A stretch of 64,000 nucleotides of DNA, taken from contig NZ_CP108549.1 in NCBI RefSeq assembly GCF_036010325.1, forward strand, positions 2,232,001-2,296,000, written 5' to 3'. Both the position numbers and the translations under genes were made by a program. The notes under the pieces are model-generated. The model was not told the origin of the DNA. It did not search any database and worked only from the letters and a program-made list of their open reading frames with translations. This DNA is from Streptomyces sp. NBC_01210 (lineage in GTDB: Bacteria; Actinomycetota; Actinomycetes; Streptomycetales; Streptomycetaceae). Positions 31,114 through 39,619 of this stretch are shown here, one piece after another (within the stretch, counting starts at the first letter, position 1; each line of letters begins with the position of its first letter).

Positions 31114-32562
31114 CTACTGGCGCTTCCAGGGCCCCGTGATCGCGAGCATGATGCCCGGGGTCTGAATGTTGGCGTAGAGCGTCCGGCCGTCGGGCGAGAA
31201 GACGACTCCGGTGAACTCGCTGTACTCGGGCTCCGCCGCGGTGCCGATGTTCAGCTCGTTGCGCGCGATCGGGTACGTACGGCCGCGCTCGGTCGCGCCG
31301 AAGAGGTGCTGGACACCCTCGCCGTCCTCGGCGATGACCAGACCGCCGTACGGCGAGACGGTGATGTTGTCCGGGCCGTCGAAGGCGCCGTCCTTGGACG
31401 GGTCGGGGTTGACGCCGAGCAGCACCTTCAGCGTGAGGGCGCGGCGCTTGGGGTCGTAGAACCAGACCTGGCCGTCGTGCTGGACGGGGCTCTCCTCGCG
31501 GGCGTACGAGGAGACGATGTACACGCCGCCGTCGCCCCACCACATGCCTTCGAGCTTGCGGGCGCGGGTGATGTCCTTGTCGGCGAACTGCTTGCGCACG
31601 GAGACGGTGCGGCCGTCGCGGTCGGGTACGTCGACCCAGTCCACGCCGTAGACCGTGCCGATCTTCGTGGCGCGGGACAGATCGTCGACGAAGCGGCCGC
31701 CGGCGTCGTAGCACTTGGTCGCCTGGAGTACGCCGGCGTCGTCGGCGAGCTTGCGCAGCTGTCCGCGGCCGTGCCTGAAGCCGTGCGGCGGGACCCAGCG
31801 GAAGAGCAGGCCGTTGGGGCCGGAGGCGTCCTCGGTCAGAAAGGCGTGGCCGCGCTTGGGGTCGATGACGACGGCCTCGTGGGCGTACCGGCCGAAGGCC
31901 TTGATGGGCTTCGGGTCGCGGTTGGCACGCCGGTCGCAGGGGTCGACCTCGAAGACATAGCCGTGGTCCTTGGTCATACCGTTCTTGCCGGCGAGGTCCT
32001 CGGTCTCCTCGCAGGTGAGCCAGGTGCCCCACGGGGTGCGCCCGCCGGCGCAGTTGGTGGAGGTGCCGGCGATGCCGACCCACTGGGCGACCTCGCCGCT
32101 GCGGTGCACCTCGACGACCGAGCAGCCGCCGGAGGCCGCCGGGTCGTAGACGAGGCCCTCGCTGAGCGGCACCGGGTACTTCCAGCCGGAGCGGGGGCCC
32201 TTGAGCTCGTGGTTGTTGACGAGGAGGGTCACTCCGCGCGGGCCCTCGAAGGTGGCGGTGCCGTCGTGGTTGGAGGGGGTGAACTCGCCCGACTCCAGCT
32301 TGGTGACACCGCTGTGGGTGATGATCCGGTACGAGAATCCGGCGGGCAGCGCGAGGATCTTCTCAGGGTCGGACAGCAGCGGTCCGTAGCCGGGGCCGTG
32401 GCTGCCGTGCCCCCCGTGTCCGGCCTGCTCCGCGGTGTCGGCGGCGTCCTCCGCTGCGAGAGCGCCGGGTGCGGTGGCGAGCGTGCCGACGGCGCCGGTG
32501 AGGACGACTCCCGCGCCGGTGAGCGCGGACTGTCTGCTGAATTGCCTGCGGGTGAGCGGCAT
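31114..32562 (-). CDS. phoX: PhoX-family (DUF839) secreted phosphatase-like protein
   Basis: 482 residues from the ATG at 32562 with AGGAGAC upstream. The N-terminus MPLTRRQFSRQSALTGAGVV is a twin-arginine (Tat) signal with RRQFSR and an Ala-rich cleavage region near AAPGALAAED-like sequence (residues 30-37). The mature beta-propeller fits PhoX/DUF839: VTLLVNNHELKGPRSGWKYP, NCAGGRTPWGTWLTCEETED, YAHEAVVIDPKRGHAFLTED and PDNITVSPYGGLVIAEDGEG. PhoX enzymes are Ca/Fe-dependent alkaline phosphatases exported folded. A PHO-box-like repeat lies about 60 bp upstream, and a secreted nuclease is close by, both pointing to phosphate starvation. Confidence 0.85.
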   Translation of the reverse strand: MPLTRRQFSRQSALTGAGVVLTGAVGTLATAPGALAAEDAADTAEQAGHGGHGSHGPGYGPLLSDPEKILALPAGFSYRIITHSGVTKLESGEFTPSNHDGTATFEGPRGVTLLVNNHELKGPRSGWKYPVPLSEGLVYDPAASGGCSVVEVHRSGEVAQWVGIAGTSTNCAGGRTPWGTWLTCEETEDLAGKNGMTKDHGYVFEVDPCDRRANRDPKPIKAFGRYAHEAVVIDPKRGHAFLTEDASGPNGLLFRWVPPHGFRHGRGQLRKLADDAGVLQATKCYDAGGRFVDDLSRATKIGTVYGVDWVDVPDRDGRTVSVRKQFADKDITRARKLEGMWWGDGGVYIVSSYAREESPVQHDGQVWFYDPKRRALTLKVLLGVNPDPSKDGAFDGPDNITVSPYGGLVIAEDGEGVQHLFGATERGRTYPIARNELNIGTAAEPEYSEFTGVVFSPDGRTLYANIQTPGIMLAITGPWKRQ

Positions 32563-32617
32563 CGAGGTCTCCTGAGGGACGCATCCGACTGGCTGATGAC
32601 GGCCACACACTTCCGCC

Positions 32618-32639
32618 CGCGCATAAACGGCACTTGAAC
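32618..32639 (-). promoter_or_regulatory. Candidate PHO box upstream of phoX
   Basis: On the minus strand two 11-nt direct repeat units, GTTCAAGTGCC and GTTTATGCGCG, resemble the Streptomyces PhoP binding units (GTTCACC-like in 11-nt phase). They lie 56-77 bp before the start codon, near where a promoter is expected. The match is moderate in the second unit. Confidence 0.5.
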
Positions 32640-32689
32640 ACCGACCGACATCGAGGTCCCCGGGGCTCAATTCCTGCCCCGCCGCAGTC

Positions 32690-33210
32690 AGCGCCGCAAA
32701 GTCGGCGCTCCGGGGCGCTCCGGGGCCTGCCCCACTCGTCGGCTGGCGCCGCGAAGCCGCCGCCCGGGAGCCCGAGCAACTCGCCCGGCCACGAGCGCCT
32801 CCACTCAATCGCCGACCCACGACCGCGCCGTGCGCACGTCCTTCGCCGCTGCGCCGCGAAGCCGGCGCCCGGGAGCCTGAAGAACTCGCCCGGTCACAGG
32901 CGGCATCCACTCAACCAACGGCCCGCAGCCGCGCCGCGAAGCCGACGCCCCCGAGGCCCAACCCCTGCCCCGCCGCACGTCTGCGCGGCAAAGCCGACGC
33001 CCCGGAGCCCGAGCAACTCGCCTGGCCACGGGCGGCATCCACTCGACCACCGACCCACGACCGCGCCGTGTGCACGTCCTTCGCCGCTGCGCCGCCGCAC
33101 GTCTGCGCGGCAAAGCCGACGCCCCGGAGCCCGAGCAACTCGCCCGGTCACAGGCGGCATCCACTCAACCAACGGCCCGCAGCCGCGCCGCGAAGCCGGC
33201 GCATCCGGGG
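32690..33210. repeat. Degenerate tandem repeat array, 80-120 bp period
   Basis: At least six units start with variants of GCGCSGCRAAGYCGRCGC (near 32690, 32748, 32851, 32931, 32983, 33105 and 33185) and continue with related blocks such as GAGCCCGAGCAACTCGCC, GGCGGCATCCACTC and CGACCCACGACCGCGCCGTG. Two long stretches repeat almost exactly: the block at about 32881-32930 with 33143-33184, and 32966-33020 with 33090-33142. All six frames are open in places, but codon pattern and composition look non-coding. The whole gap 32640-33284 holds nothing else that I recognise. Confidence 0.8.
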
Positions 33211-33284
33211 TGCGGAGTACCCGCCCGGGGGGCCGGGGGCCTGACCCCGGTTACGGGAAGGGGCGGGCTGAGGGAAAGCCCCCG

Positions 33285-34733
33285 TCAGCCACCCGGCCGC
33301 GACCGCGCCTTGAACGCCGCCTTGCGGGCTTCCTTCGCCGCCCTCTTGTCCGGGTGCAGCCGGCCCATCGCCTCCAGTACGTCCGCAGTCGCCGGGTGAT
33401 CCACCCGCCACGCCGCATCGAAGAAGCCGCTGTGCTGGCCGACCAGCCCCTCCACCAGGTCCCGGAGTTCCTCCAGGTCCCCCTCCGTGTCCAACTGCGC
33501 CGCGATCGTGTCGATCGCCAGCCAGAAGATCATCGACTCCGGCGGCGGCGGCACGTCCGACGCGCCACGCTCCGCCAGCCATACCCGGGCCAGGCCACCC
33601 AGTTCCGCGTCGTCGAGGACCGCGCGGACCGCCGGCTCGGCCTGTGGGCCCACCAGGGTCAGCGCCTGCTGGCAGTGGAGGCGGCGCAGTGGAGCTCCCG
33701 CGTCCGAGCCGCGCGCCGCCGCGAGGAGTTCGCGCGCGGAGTCGGCCGGGGTGCGCCGGGCCAGCCACTGCTCGGTCTCGGCCCGTGCCGACAGCTCCGG
33801 GTAGTGCGCGAGCCCGTCCAGGAGTGCGTCCGCCTCCTTGTCCGCCAGGTCCCCGACCGCCGGCGCGTTGATGCCCGCCTCCCGCATCCGGGCCCTGACG
33901 CCGTAGAGGCCGAGCGGAGTGAGCTTGACCATCCCGTACCGGGACACGTCCTCGTCGTCGACCGGAGGCGTCGGCTCCTCACCCTCCTCCGCCATCAACG
34001 CCTCGTCCACCGGCCGGTATTCGACCAGACCGATCGGCTCGAGCAGCCGGAACTGGTCGTCCAGCCGCATCATCGCGTCCGACACCTGCTCCAGTACGTC
34101 GTCGGTGGGCTCACCCATGTCGTCGGGCACGATCATCGACGCGGCCAGCGCGGGCAGCGGCACCGGCTCATCGCCCGCGCCGCCCTCGGAGACGGTCAGG
34201 AGATACAGGTTCCCGAGGACCCCGTCGAGGAACTCGGACTCCGTCTCCGGGTCCCAGTCGAGCGTCTCGAAGTCGATCTCGCCGTCCTCGCCGATGGCGC
34301 CGGCCAGGTCCTCCAGAACAGGAGCGGTGGCGTCCGCGTGCACGGCCTCCAGGGCGTCCTGCCAGATCGCGAGGATGTCCTGCGGTCCGCCCGAGACGAT
34401 CAGTTCGAGGTTCTCCCCCGCGCTGACCGTGCCGTACTCCGCATCGTCGTCCTGCGGCTCCTGGACTTCCACCAGCCCGGCGTCGACGGCGAGACGCCAT
34501 GCCTCACTCGCGTACGCCGGACCGTCGCCTTCGGCACCGAGCCCCAGCTCCTCCGCGGCCACGGGCAACTGCTCGTCGACGAGTTCGCCGCCGGCGCCGA
34601 CCCGCGTCCCGGGACCCGCCCAGCGGGCGAGCCGGACGGCCCTGGTCAGCAGCGGCGTGGCCAGCGCGTCCCGCGCCAGCTCCGCGTCCGAGTGCAGCCG
34701 CACCGGCGGCAGGGTGGGGCGGTCTTCCGACAT
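33285..34733 (-). CDS. Conserved Streptomyces protein of unknown function
   Basis: 482 residues from the ATG at 34733 with GAGGAGA 9 nt upstream. Very acidic and helical, without signal peptide or membrane segments. It starts MSEDRPTLPPVRLHSDAELA and includes WDPETESEFLDGVLGNLYLL, PLGLYGVRARMREAGI and a basic C-terminus RAAKEARKAAFKARSRPGG. The middle (MVKLTPLGLYGVRARMREAG) has a winged-helix-like look, and the C-terminal third resembles HEAT-like repeats (residues 340-470). I do not recognise a characterised family. Confidence 0.8.
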   Translation of the reverse strand: MSEDRPTLPPVRLHSDAELARDALATPLLTRAVRLARWAGPGTRVGAGGELVDEQLPVAAEELGLGAEGDGPAYASEAWRLAVDAGLVEVQEPQDDDAEYGTVSAGENLELIVSGGPQDILAIWQDALEAVHADATAPVLEDLAGAIGEDGEIDFETLDWDPETESEFLDGVLGNLYLLTVSEGGAGDEPVPLPALAASMIVPDDMGEPTDDVLEQVSDAMMRLDDQFRLLEPIGLVEYRPVDEALMAEEGEEPTPPVDDEDVSRYGMVKLTPLGLYGVRARMREAGINAPAVGDLADKEADALLDGLAHYPELSARAETEQWLARRTPADSARELLAAARGSDAGAPLRRLHCQQALTLVGPQAEPAVRAVLDDAELGGLARVWLAERGASDVPPPPESMIFWLAIDTIAAQLDTEGDLEELRDLVEGLVGQHSGFFDAAWRVDHPATADVLEAMGRLHPDKRAAKEARKAAFKARSRPGG

Positions 34734-34995
34734 CTGGTGGTTCTCCTCGGGGCGTACGGGTGCGGGCGGCCCGGTGGGCGGCCCCCAGCGTAGACGCATT
34801 TCACCGGGTTTCGCCGAGCCCGGGCAGTACGCGCAAGGCATGCCGGGCGTCGCGCAGGCTCCCATGTACCGATTCACCTGCCCGTCGGTCGCCGTACACC
34901 CGTCAACCCTTGACAACTCCCCTACAAAACCAAGAGATTGACGCGCGTAGAACCATTTTGCGCCACCCCTCATCCCTCACTCCCGGAGTTCGTTG
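34734..34995. other. Intergenic region upstream of the nuclease gene
   Basis: About 260 bp between divergent genes. TTGACA at 34910-34915 is a good -35 candidate, but the matching -10 is weak. GTACACCCGTC at 34894-34904 resembles one PHO-box half unit. Nothing else is recognised. Confidence 0.35.
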
Positions 34996-36837
34996 ATGCC
35001 TTCCTCCGTCGTACCGAGAACCACCGCCGTCTCGGCCGTCGTCGCCGTCGCGCTGGCCGCAGGCCTGCTCGCAGGCTCCTCCGCTGCCTCCGCCGCCGCC
35101 TCCGCCGGTGAGGTCCGGATCCATGACATCCAGGGCTCCACCCGGATATCCCCGCTGGTCGGGCAGCAGGTGACCGAAGTATCCGGCATCGTCACGGGCG
35201 TACGGACCTACGGCTCCAAGGGCTTCTGGTTCCAGGACCCGCAGGCCGACGCAGACCCCGCCACCAGCGAGGGCGTCTTCGTCTACACCGGCTCCAACCC
35301 GACCGTCGCCGTCGGCGACCAGGTGCTGGTCTCCGGCACCGTCGGCGAGTACATCCCCGGCGGCACCTCCTCCGGCAACCAGTCGCTCACCCAGATCGCC
35401 AAGCCGGCCGTCACCGTGGTCTCGTCCCAGAACCCGCTGCCCGCTCCGGTCACCGTCTCCGCCCGGTCGGTCCCCTCGGCCTACGCCCCCGCCGGTGACG
35501 CGGCGGCCGCCGGCAGCATCAACGCGCTGCCGTTGAAGCCCCGCGCCTACGCCCTGGACTACTACGAGTCGCTCGAGGGCAGCAACGTACGCATCGGCAC
35601 CTCGCGCGTCGTCGGCGCGACCGACCCGCACGCCGAGCTGTGGGTGACGGTGAAGCCGCACGAGAACCCGGTCCGGCGCGGCGGCACGCTCTACAACTCG
35701 TACACCGCGCAGAACACCGGGCGGCTCCAGATCCAGTCGCTGACGCCGCTCGCCGAGAAGCCCTTCCCCACGGCGAACGTCGGGGACGTACTGTCCGGCA
35801 CCACCGAAGGACCCCTGGACTTCAACCAGTTCGGCGGCTACACACTGACCGCGCGGACCCTCGGCACGGTGCAGAACCGTGGCCTGAAGCGTGAGGCGAC
35901 GCGCAAGCAGCGCGACGGCGAGCTCGCGGTCGCCACCTACAACGTGGAGAACCTCGACCCGTCCGACCCGCAGGCGAAGTTCGACGCGCTGGCGGGCGCG
36001 GTCGTGACCAACCTCGCCTCGCCCGACATCCTCGCCCTGGAGGAGATCCAGGACGACAACGGCGCCAAGAACGACGGCACGGTCTCGGCCGAGGAGACGC
36101 TGAAGAAGTTCACGGCGGCGATCACCGCGGCCGGCGGTCCCGCGTACCAGTGGCGCACCATCAACCCCGAGAACAACAAGGACGGCGGCGAGCCGGGCGG
36201 CAACATCCGTCAGGTCTTCCTCTTCAACCCGGAGCGGGTCTCCTTCACCGACCGCGCGGGCGGCGACGCGAAGACGGCGACCGCTGTCGTACGGGAGGGG
36301 GGCCACGCTGCCCTGACCCTCTCCCCCGGCCGGATCGACCCGTCCAACGCCGCCTGGAGCGACAGCCGCAAGCCGCTGGCCGGCGAGTTCACCTTCCGCG
36401 GCCGTACGGTCTTCGTGATCGCCAACCACTTCGGCTCGAAGGGCGGCGACGAGTCGCTGACCTCGCACCACCAGCCGCCGAACCGTTCCTCCGAGACCAA
36501 GCGCCTCCTGCAGGCGCAGGCCGTGAACGCCTTCGTCAAGGACATCCTGAAGGCCGACCGCCGCGCCGATGTCCTGGCCCTCGGGGACATCAACGACTTC
36601 GAGTTCTCCGCGACGACGAAGGCTCTGACGGACGGCGGTGCGCTCTACCCGGCGGTCAAGTCCCTGCCCTGCTCCGAGCGTTACTCGTACGTCTTCCAGG
36701 GCAACAGCCAGGTTCTCGACCAGATCCTGACGAGCCCGTCGATCCATGACTTCGCGTACGACAGCGTGCACATCAACGCGGAGTTCGCGGACCAGAACAG
36801 CGATCACGACCCGCAGGTCCTGCGCTTCCGCCCGTAG
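34996..36837 (+). CDS. Secreted endonuclease/exonuclease/phosphatase-family nuclease
   Basis: 613 residues from the ATG at 34996 with GGAG upstream (a TTG three bases earlier is less likely). A Sec signal peptide with hydrophobic core VSAVVAVALAAGLLAG is cleaved near SAASAAASA. Residues of about 40-270 form an OB-like ExeM/NucH N-terminal domain (VSGIVTGVRTYGSKGFWFQDP). The catalytic EEP domain follows: ATYNVENLDP, ILALEEIQDDNG (metal Glu), IANHFGSKGGD, VLALGDINDFEFS and NSDHDPQVLRF. It would degrade extracellular DNA, releasing phosphate. It is divergent from the gene at 34733. Confidence 0.9.
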   Translation: MPSSVVPRTTAVSAVVAVALAAGLLAGSSAASAAASAGEVRIHDIQGSTRISPLVGQQVTEVSGIVTGVRTYGSKGFWFQDPQADADPATSEGVFVYTGSNPTVAVGDQVLVSGTVGEYIPGGTSSGNQSLTQIAKPAVTVVSSQNPLPAPVTVSARSVPSAYAPAGDAAAAGSINALPLKPRAYALDYYESLEGSNVRIGTSRVVGATDPHAELWVTVKPHENPVRRGGTLYNSYTAQNTGRLQIQSLTPLAEKPFPTANVGDVLSGTTEGPLDFNQFGGYTLTARTLGTVQNRGLKREATRKQRDGELAVATYNVENLDPSDPQAKFDALAGAVVTNLASPDILALEEIQDDNGAKNDGTVSAEETLKKFTAAITAAGGPAYQWRTINPENNKDGGEPGGNIRQVFLFNPERVSFTDRAGGDAKTATAVVREGGHAALTLSPGRIDPSNAAWSDSRKPLAGEFTFRGRTVFVIANHFGSKGGDESLTSHHQPPNRSSETKRLLQAQAVNAFVKDILKADRRADVLALGDINDFEFSATTKALTDGGALYPAVKSLPCSERYSYVFQGNSQVLDQILTSPSIHDFAYDSVHINAEFADQNSDHDPQVLRFRP

Positions 36838-36863
36838 TCGCTCGCAGTACCGCCGAAACACCG

Positions 36864-36894
36864 CAGTACGGCAGTACGTTCAGTACGGCAGTAC
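36864..36894. repeat. 14-bp direct repeat at the ABM gene end
   Basis: CAGTACGGCAGTAC occurs at 36864-36877 and 36881-36894. The minus-strand stop codon of the monooxygenase gene lies between and within the copies, so the repeat may have altered its last codons. Confidence 0.7.
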
Positions 36895-37614
36895 AGTCGG
36901 CTGCACGCCCGCGCTGAGGCTCAGCGCGGGCGTGTACCGGTTCACGCCGCCACCTGTCACGCCGGGGAAGCTCCGCACCTTCTCCCACTGCGGAGTCCTC
37001 GACCCGACCCCGTCGCCGGGCGCGGCCAGCGCCTCGCGGTGTGCCTCGGCGCTCTCCCACTCGGCGTAGTTGAGCACCCGGGTCCCGTCGACGCTGATGT
37101 GGAAGTGCCCGGAGATCCCGCCCGGCCGCGGGTGCGGATCCGTTCCCAGGGCTTCGAAGACGCCGTCCACCCAGGCTCGTTGGCGCTCGGCGTCCGGCCC
37201 GTCGAACTCCACGTCCACGATCACCACACAGCCCGGGATCCGCCGGTCGTCCGTCCCGAGGCCGCCGCTGCGGTAGAGCTCGTAGGAGTGCGGCCCGAGC
37301 CGCTGGACGCCGGGCACGGCCGCGTCGATCTCCTCGTTCCTGTCGTCCCGGTAGGCGCGGAGGAACGCCTGGTAGGCGTCCTCGTCCTGCCACTGCGAGT
37401 AGTGGAGGAGCGTCCTGCCGTCCTCGCCGACGCAGACGCTGTACGAGAGCAGTCCGGCACAGGGCCAGTCCCGGCTCTGCCAGGCCTTGGAGATGGCCTC
37501 GACGGCGGCCCGCTGCCGCTCGGGCGTGCCGACGTCCCAGGTGGACGCTTTGACGAGGCCGACCCCGGCGCGGGTGAGGTCGGGCCGGGAGTCGGGCTGC
37601 ACGGTCACGGTCAT
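36880..37614 (-). CDS. Antibiotic biosynthesis monooxygenase (ABM) domain protein, SoxR target
   Basis: 244 residues from the ATG at 37614 with AGGAGG upstream. Two consecutive ABM ferredoxin-fold domains: residues of about 18-120 (LLSYSVCVGEDGRTLLHYSQWQDEDAYQAFL) and 125-225 (GHFHISVDGTRVLNYAEWESAEAHREAL). ABM enzymes oxidise quinone-like aromatics without cofactor. The gene has a MerR-type promoter with a SoxR-box-like dyad, and an ABM monooxygenase is a known member of the S. coelicolor SoxR regulon, which responds to redox-active antibiotics. It probably detoxifies or responds to quinones. Convergent with the nuclease gene. Confidence 0.88.
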   Translation of the reverse strand: MTVTVQPDSRPDLTRAGVGLVKASTWDVGTPERQRAAVEAISKAWQSRDWPCAGLLSYSVCVGEDGRTLLHYSQWQDEDAYQAFLRAYRDDRNEEIDAAVPGVQRLGPHSYELYRSGGLGTDDRRIPGCVVIVDVEFDGPDAERQRAWVDGVFEALGTDPHPRPGGISGHFHISVDGTRVLNYAEWESAEAHREALAAPGDGVGSRTPQWEKVRSFPGVTGGGVNRYTPALSLSAGVQPTVLPY

Positions 37615-37663
37615 GGCGATGCCTCCTCGCTCGGCACGCCCTGCTGGCGCGCCGCCGATCGCC

Positions 37664-37694
37664 ATCCTGAAACGTGAACCATGGTTGAGGTCAA
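37664..37694 (-). promoter_or_regulatory. SoxR-type promoter with 19-bp spacer
   Basis: On the minus strand TTGACC (37694-37689) and CAGGAT (37669-37664) are 19 bp apart, the over-long spacing typical of MerR-family promoters. The spacer holds the dyad CCTCAACCATGGTTCACG (37690-37673), matching the CCTCAA...TTGAGG pattern of SoxR boxes. Oxidised SoxR would twist and activate it. The 19-bp spacing is the most convincing element. Confidence 0.75.
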
Positions 37695-37718
37695 CAGCGG
37701 TCAACCGCGGTCAACCGC
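37689..37718. repeat. Three 10-bp tandem repeats next to the SoxR box
   Basis: GGTCAACAGC, GGTCAACCGC and GGTCAACCGC follow head to tail. The first supplies the -35 hexamer of the ABM promoter, and the third includes the stop codon of the upstream lipoprotein gene. Confidence 0.8.
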
Positions 37719-38376
37719 CCACGCCCACATCGTTGTTGGGCGCGCCGTCCCCCACCGGCGGCAGATCGCCGCGCTCGACCGGCGCGGTGGGCACCTGCTG
37801 CGGCAGGATCTCGTCCAGCTCCCGGTCGTCCGCGTGGCGGGCGGCCTTGGCGGCGCGCCGCAGGGTGTCGCGGTCCACGGCCCCGTCGGCGCCGATCCGT
37901 ACGACATGACCGTCCTCGGCCCGCGCGTACTCGTGCGCGTCGCCGGACGTCCGGTACCAGAATGTGCCGTCCCGCTCGCACTTCACGGGCCCTCCCTCCG
38001 CCGGATACACGGAACGCTCCGCGCAGTTGGCCTCGGTCAGCGTTCCCCGGTCGACCTCCAGCTGTATCCGGCCGCCGCTCTTGGAGACATACGCGCTGGA
38101 GAAGCCGTCGCCGCCGGAGACTCCGACAGACTGCTTCGCGAGGTTGTAGCCGTCGACGCCGGTGACGTAGATGTGCTCCATCGCGGACTGCATATACCGG
38201 GCTCGCGCCTCCAGTTGGGACCGGTCGGGCGCCCGTCGTGAGGATCCCGACGGTTTCGACGACCCTGCCGGTCCCGAGGGCTCTGAGGCTCCTGAGGCGG
38301 CCTTCTCGGTGCCGCAGCCGGTCAGGACGAGAGGCAGCAGCAGAATCAGCGGGAGGTGGCGCACGGCTCGGATCAT
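37711..38376 (-). CDS. Putative lipoprotein
   Basis: 221 residues from the ATG at 38376. The lipoprotein signal is MIRAVRHLPLILLLPLVLTG-C with lipobox LTGC (Cys at residue 21). A Ser/Gly/Pro-rich linker follows (residues 25-50), then a mixed domain (MQSAMEHIYVTGVDGYNLAK, GGRIQLEVDRGTLTEANCAE, DGTFWYRTSGDAHEYARAED). It probably sits on the outer face of the membrane. No named family recognised. Its last codons lie in the 10-bp repeats beside the SoxR box. Confidence 0.85.
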   Translation of the reverse strand: MIRAVRHLPLILLLPLVLTGCGTEKAASGASEPSGPAGSSKPSGSSRRAPDRSQLEARARYMQSAMEHIYVTGVDGYNLAKQSVGVSGGDGFSSAYVSKSGGRIQLEVDRGTLTEANCAERSVYPAEGGPVKCERDGTFWYRTSGDAHEYARAEDGHVVRIGADGAVDRDTLRRAAKAARHADDRELDEILPQQVPTAPVERGDLPPVGDGAPNNDVGVGG

Positions 38377-38634
38377 GGACACATCCTGCCGGGCGCGGCA
38401 CAACGAACCGGCCGTGGCCGCGATCACCGTTCGGTGACGGGTAGCGGAGCGCGCGGTTCCCGCGCCGGCGGCGTGCCCGGCGGTGCCGGCTCACAACGAC
38501 GGATTCCGGAACGGACAGACCGCGTCGACACCACCCCCAAGGCCGCATGCACACTCAATAGTTCAGCTCTGCTTGCCTCTCACCGCAAGAAAATCTAAGT
38601 GGACCTTCACGCTCTGCCCGGCCGAAACTGCCGT
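38377..38634. other. Intergenic region before the DapA-like gene
   Basis: About 260 bp between divergent genes. TTGCCTCTCACCGC-like sequence near 38574 and TCTAAG at about 38593-38598 could be part of a promoter for the gene at 38635, but this is weak. No hairpin or repeat of note. Confidence 0.3.
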
Positions 38635-39531
38635 ATGACCACATCCCGCCCTTTCGGCCGCGCGCTCTGCGCGATGATCACGCCCTTCACCGACGCCGGT
38701 GAGCTGGACCTGGACGGCGCCCGGAATCTGGCGGACCATCTGGTGGCCGAGGGCTGCGACGGCCTCGTTCTGAACGGCACCACAGGTGAGTCGCCGACCA
38801 CCTCGGACGCGGAGAAGACCGCTCTCGTACGGGCGGTGGTGGAGGCGGTCGGCGACCGCGCGTCCGTCGTCGCGGGCGTGGGCAGCGCGGACACCCGGCA
38901 CACCGTGGAGCTGGCGCAGGCCGCCGAGGCGGCGGGCGCGGACGGGGTGCTGGTGGTGACGCCGTACTACAGCCGTCCGCCGCAGACGGCTGTCGAGGCG
39001 CACTTCAGGCGGGTCGCGGACGCGGTCGGCATCCCGCTGATGCTGTACGACATCCCGGGCCGCACCGGCACCCGTATCGAGCCGGACACGCTGATGCGCC
39101 TGGCCGGGCATCCGCGGATCGTGGCCGTCAAGGACTGCGCGTACGACCTGCTCGGCTCGACGAAGGTGATCGCCCGGACCTCGCTGGCCTACTACTCGGG
39201 CAGCGAGGAGCTGAATCTTCCGCTGTACGCGGTGGGCGGTGCGGGTTTCGTCAGCACGGTCGCGAATGTCGCGCCGCGGCAGCTGCGGGCGGCGCTCGAC
39301 GCATACGACGCGGGGCAGGTCGCCGAGGCAGCCCGCCTGAATCAACTCACCGCTCCGCTGGCCGAGTTGATGATGGCGTCGGGCCTGCCCGGCACGGTGA
39401 CCGTGAAGGCACTGATCGACGCGGGGCCGGTCCGGGAACCGCTGCAGCCCGCCGGCCGCGAGGCGACCGACGGCCTGCGCAGGGCGTACGTGGAGCTGCT
39501 CGTGTCGACGTCCAACCCGTCCGGCGTCTGA
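38635..39531 (+). CDS. dapA: 4-hydroxy-tetrahydrodipicolinate synthase (DapA family)
   Basis: 298 residues from the ATG at 38635; the frame is open further upstream, but the extra residues do not fit. Class I aldolase TIM barrel with DapA motifs: CDGLVLNGTTGESPTTSDAEK, LMLYDIPGRTGTRIEP (catalytic Tyr) and IVAVKDCAYDLLGSTKV with the Schiff-base Lys. It condenses pyruvate with aspartate semialdehyde in the diaminopimelate/lysine pathway, but many Streptomyces carry several DapA paralogues, so a different aldolase role is possible. dapD lies 0.6 kb downstream on the other strand, which favours a lysine role. Confidence 0.85.
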   Translation: MTTSRPFGRALCAMITPFTDAGELDLDGARNLADHLVAEGCDGLVLNGTTGESPTTSDAEKTALVRAVVEAVGDRASVVAGVGSADTRHTVELAQAAEAAGADGVLVVTPYYSRPPQTAVEAHFRRVADAVGIPLMLYDIPGRTGTRIEPDTLMRLAGHPRIVAVKDCAYDLLGSTKVIARTSLAYYSGSEELNLPLYAVGGAGFVSTVANVAPRQLRAALDAYDAGQVAEAARLNQLTAPLAELMMASGLPGTVTVKALIDAGPVREPLQPAGREATDGLRRAYVELLVSTSNPSGV

Positions 39532-39619
39532 GGACCGGGCCCGGGCGGAGCCCTGAGGACGCCTCGGTTGTGGCGGTGGGAGGTTGCGGGCCTCCCCTCA
39601 CCCGGCATCGGCTTCCAGC

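Noticed and set aside
32690..33210. Repetitive Arg/Ala/Gly-rich protein encoded on the minus strand
   Set aside because: Several frames are open because of GC content, no frame shows the expected third-position pattern, and the units are not multiples of one codon-preserving length.
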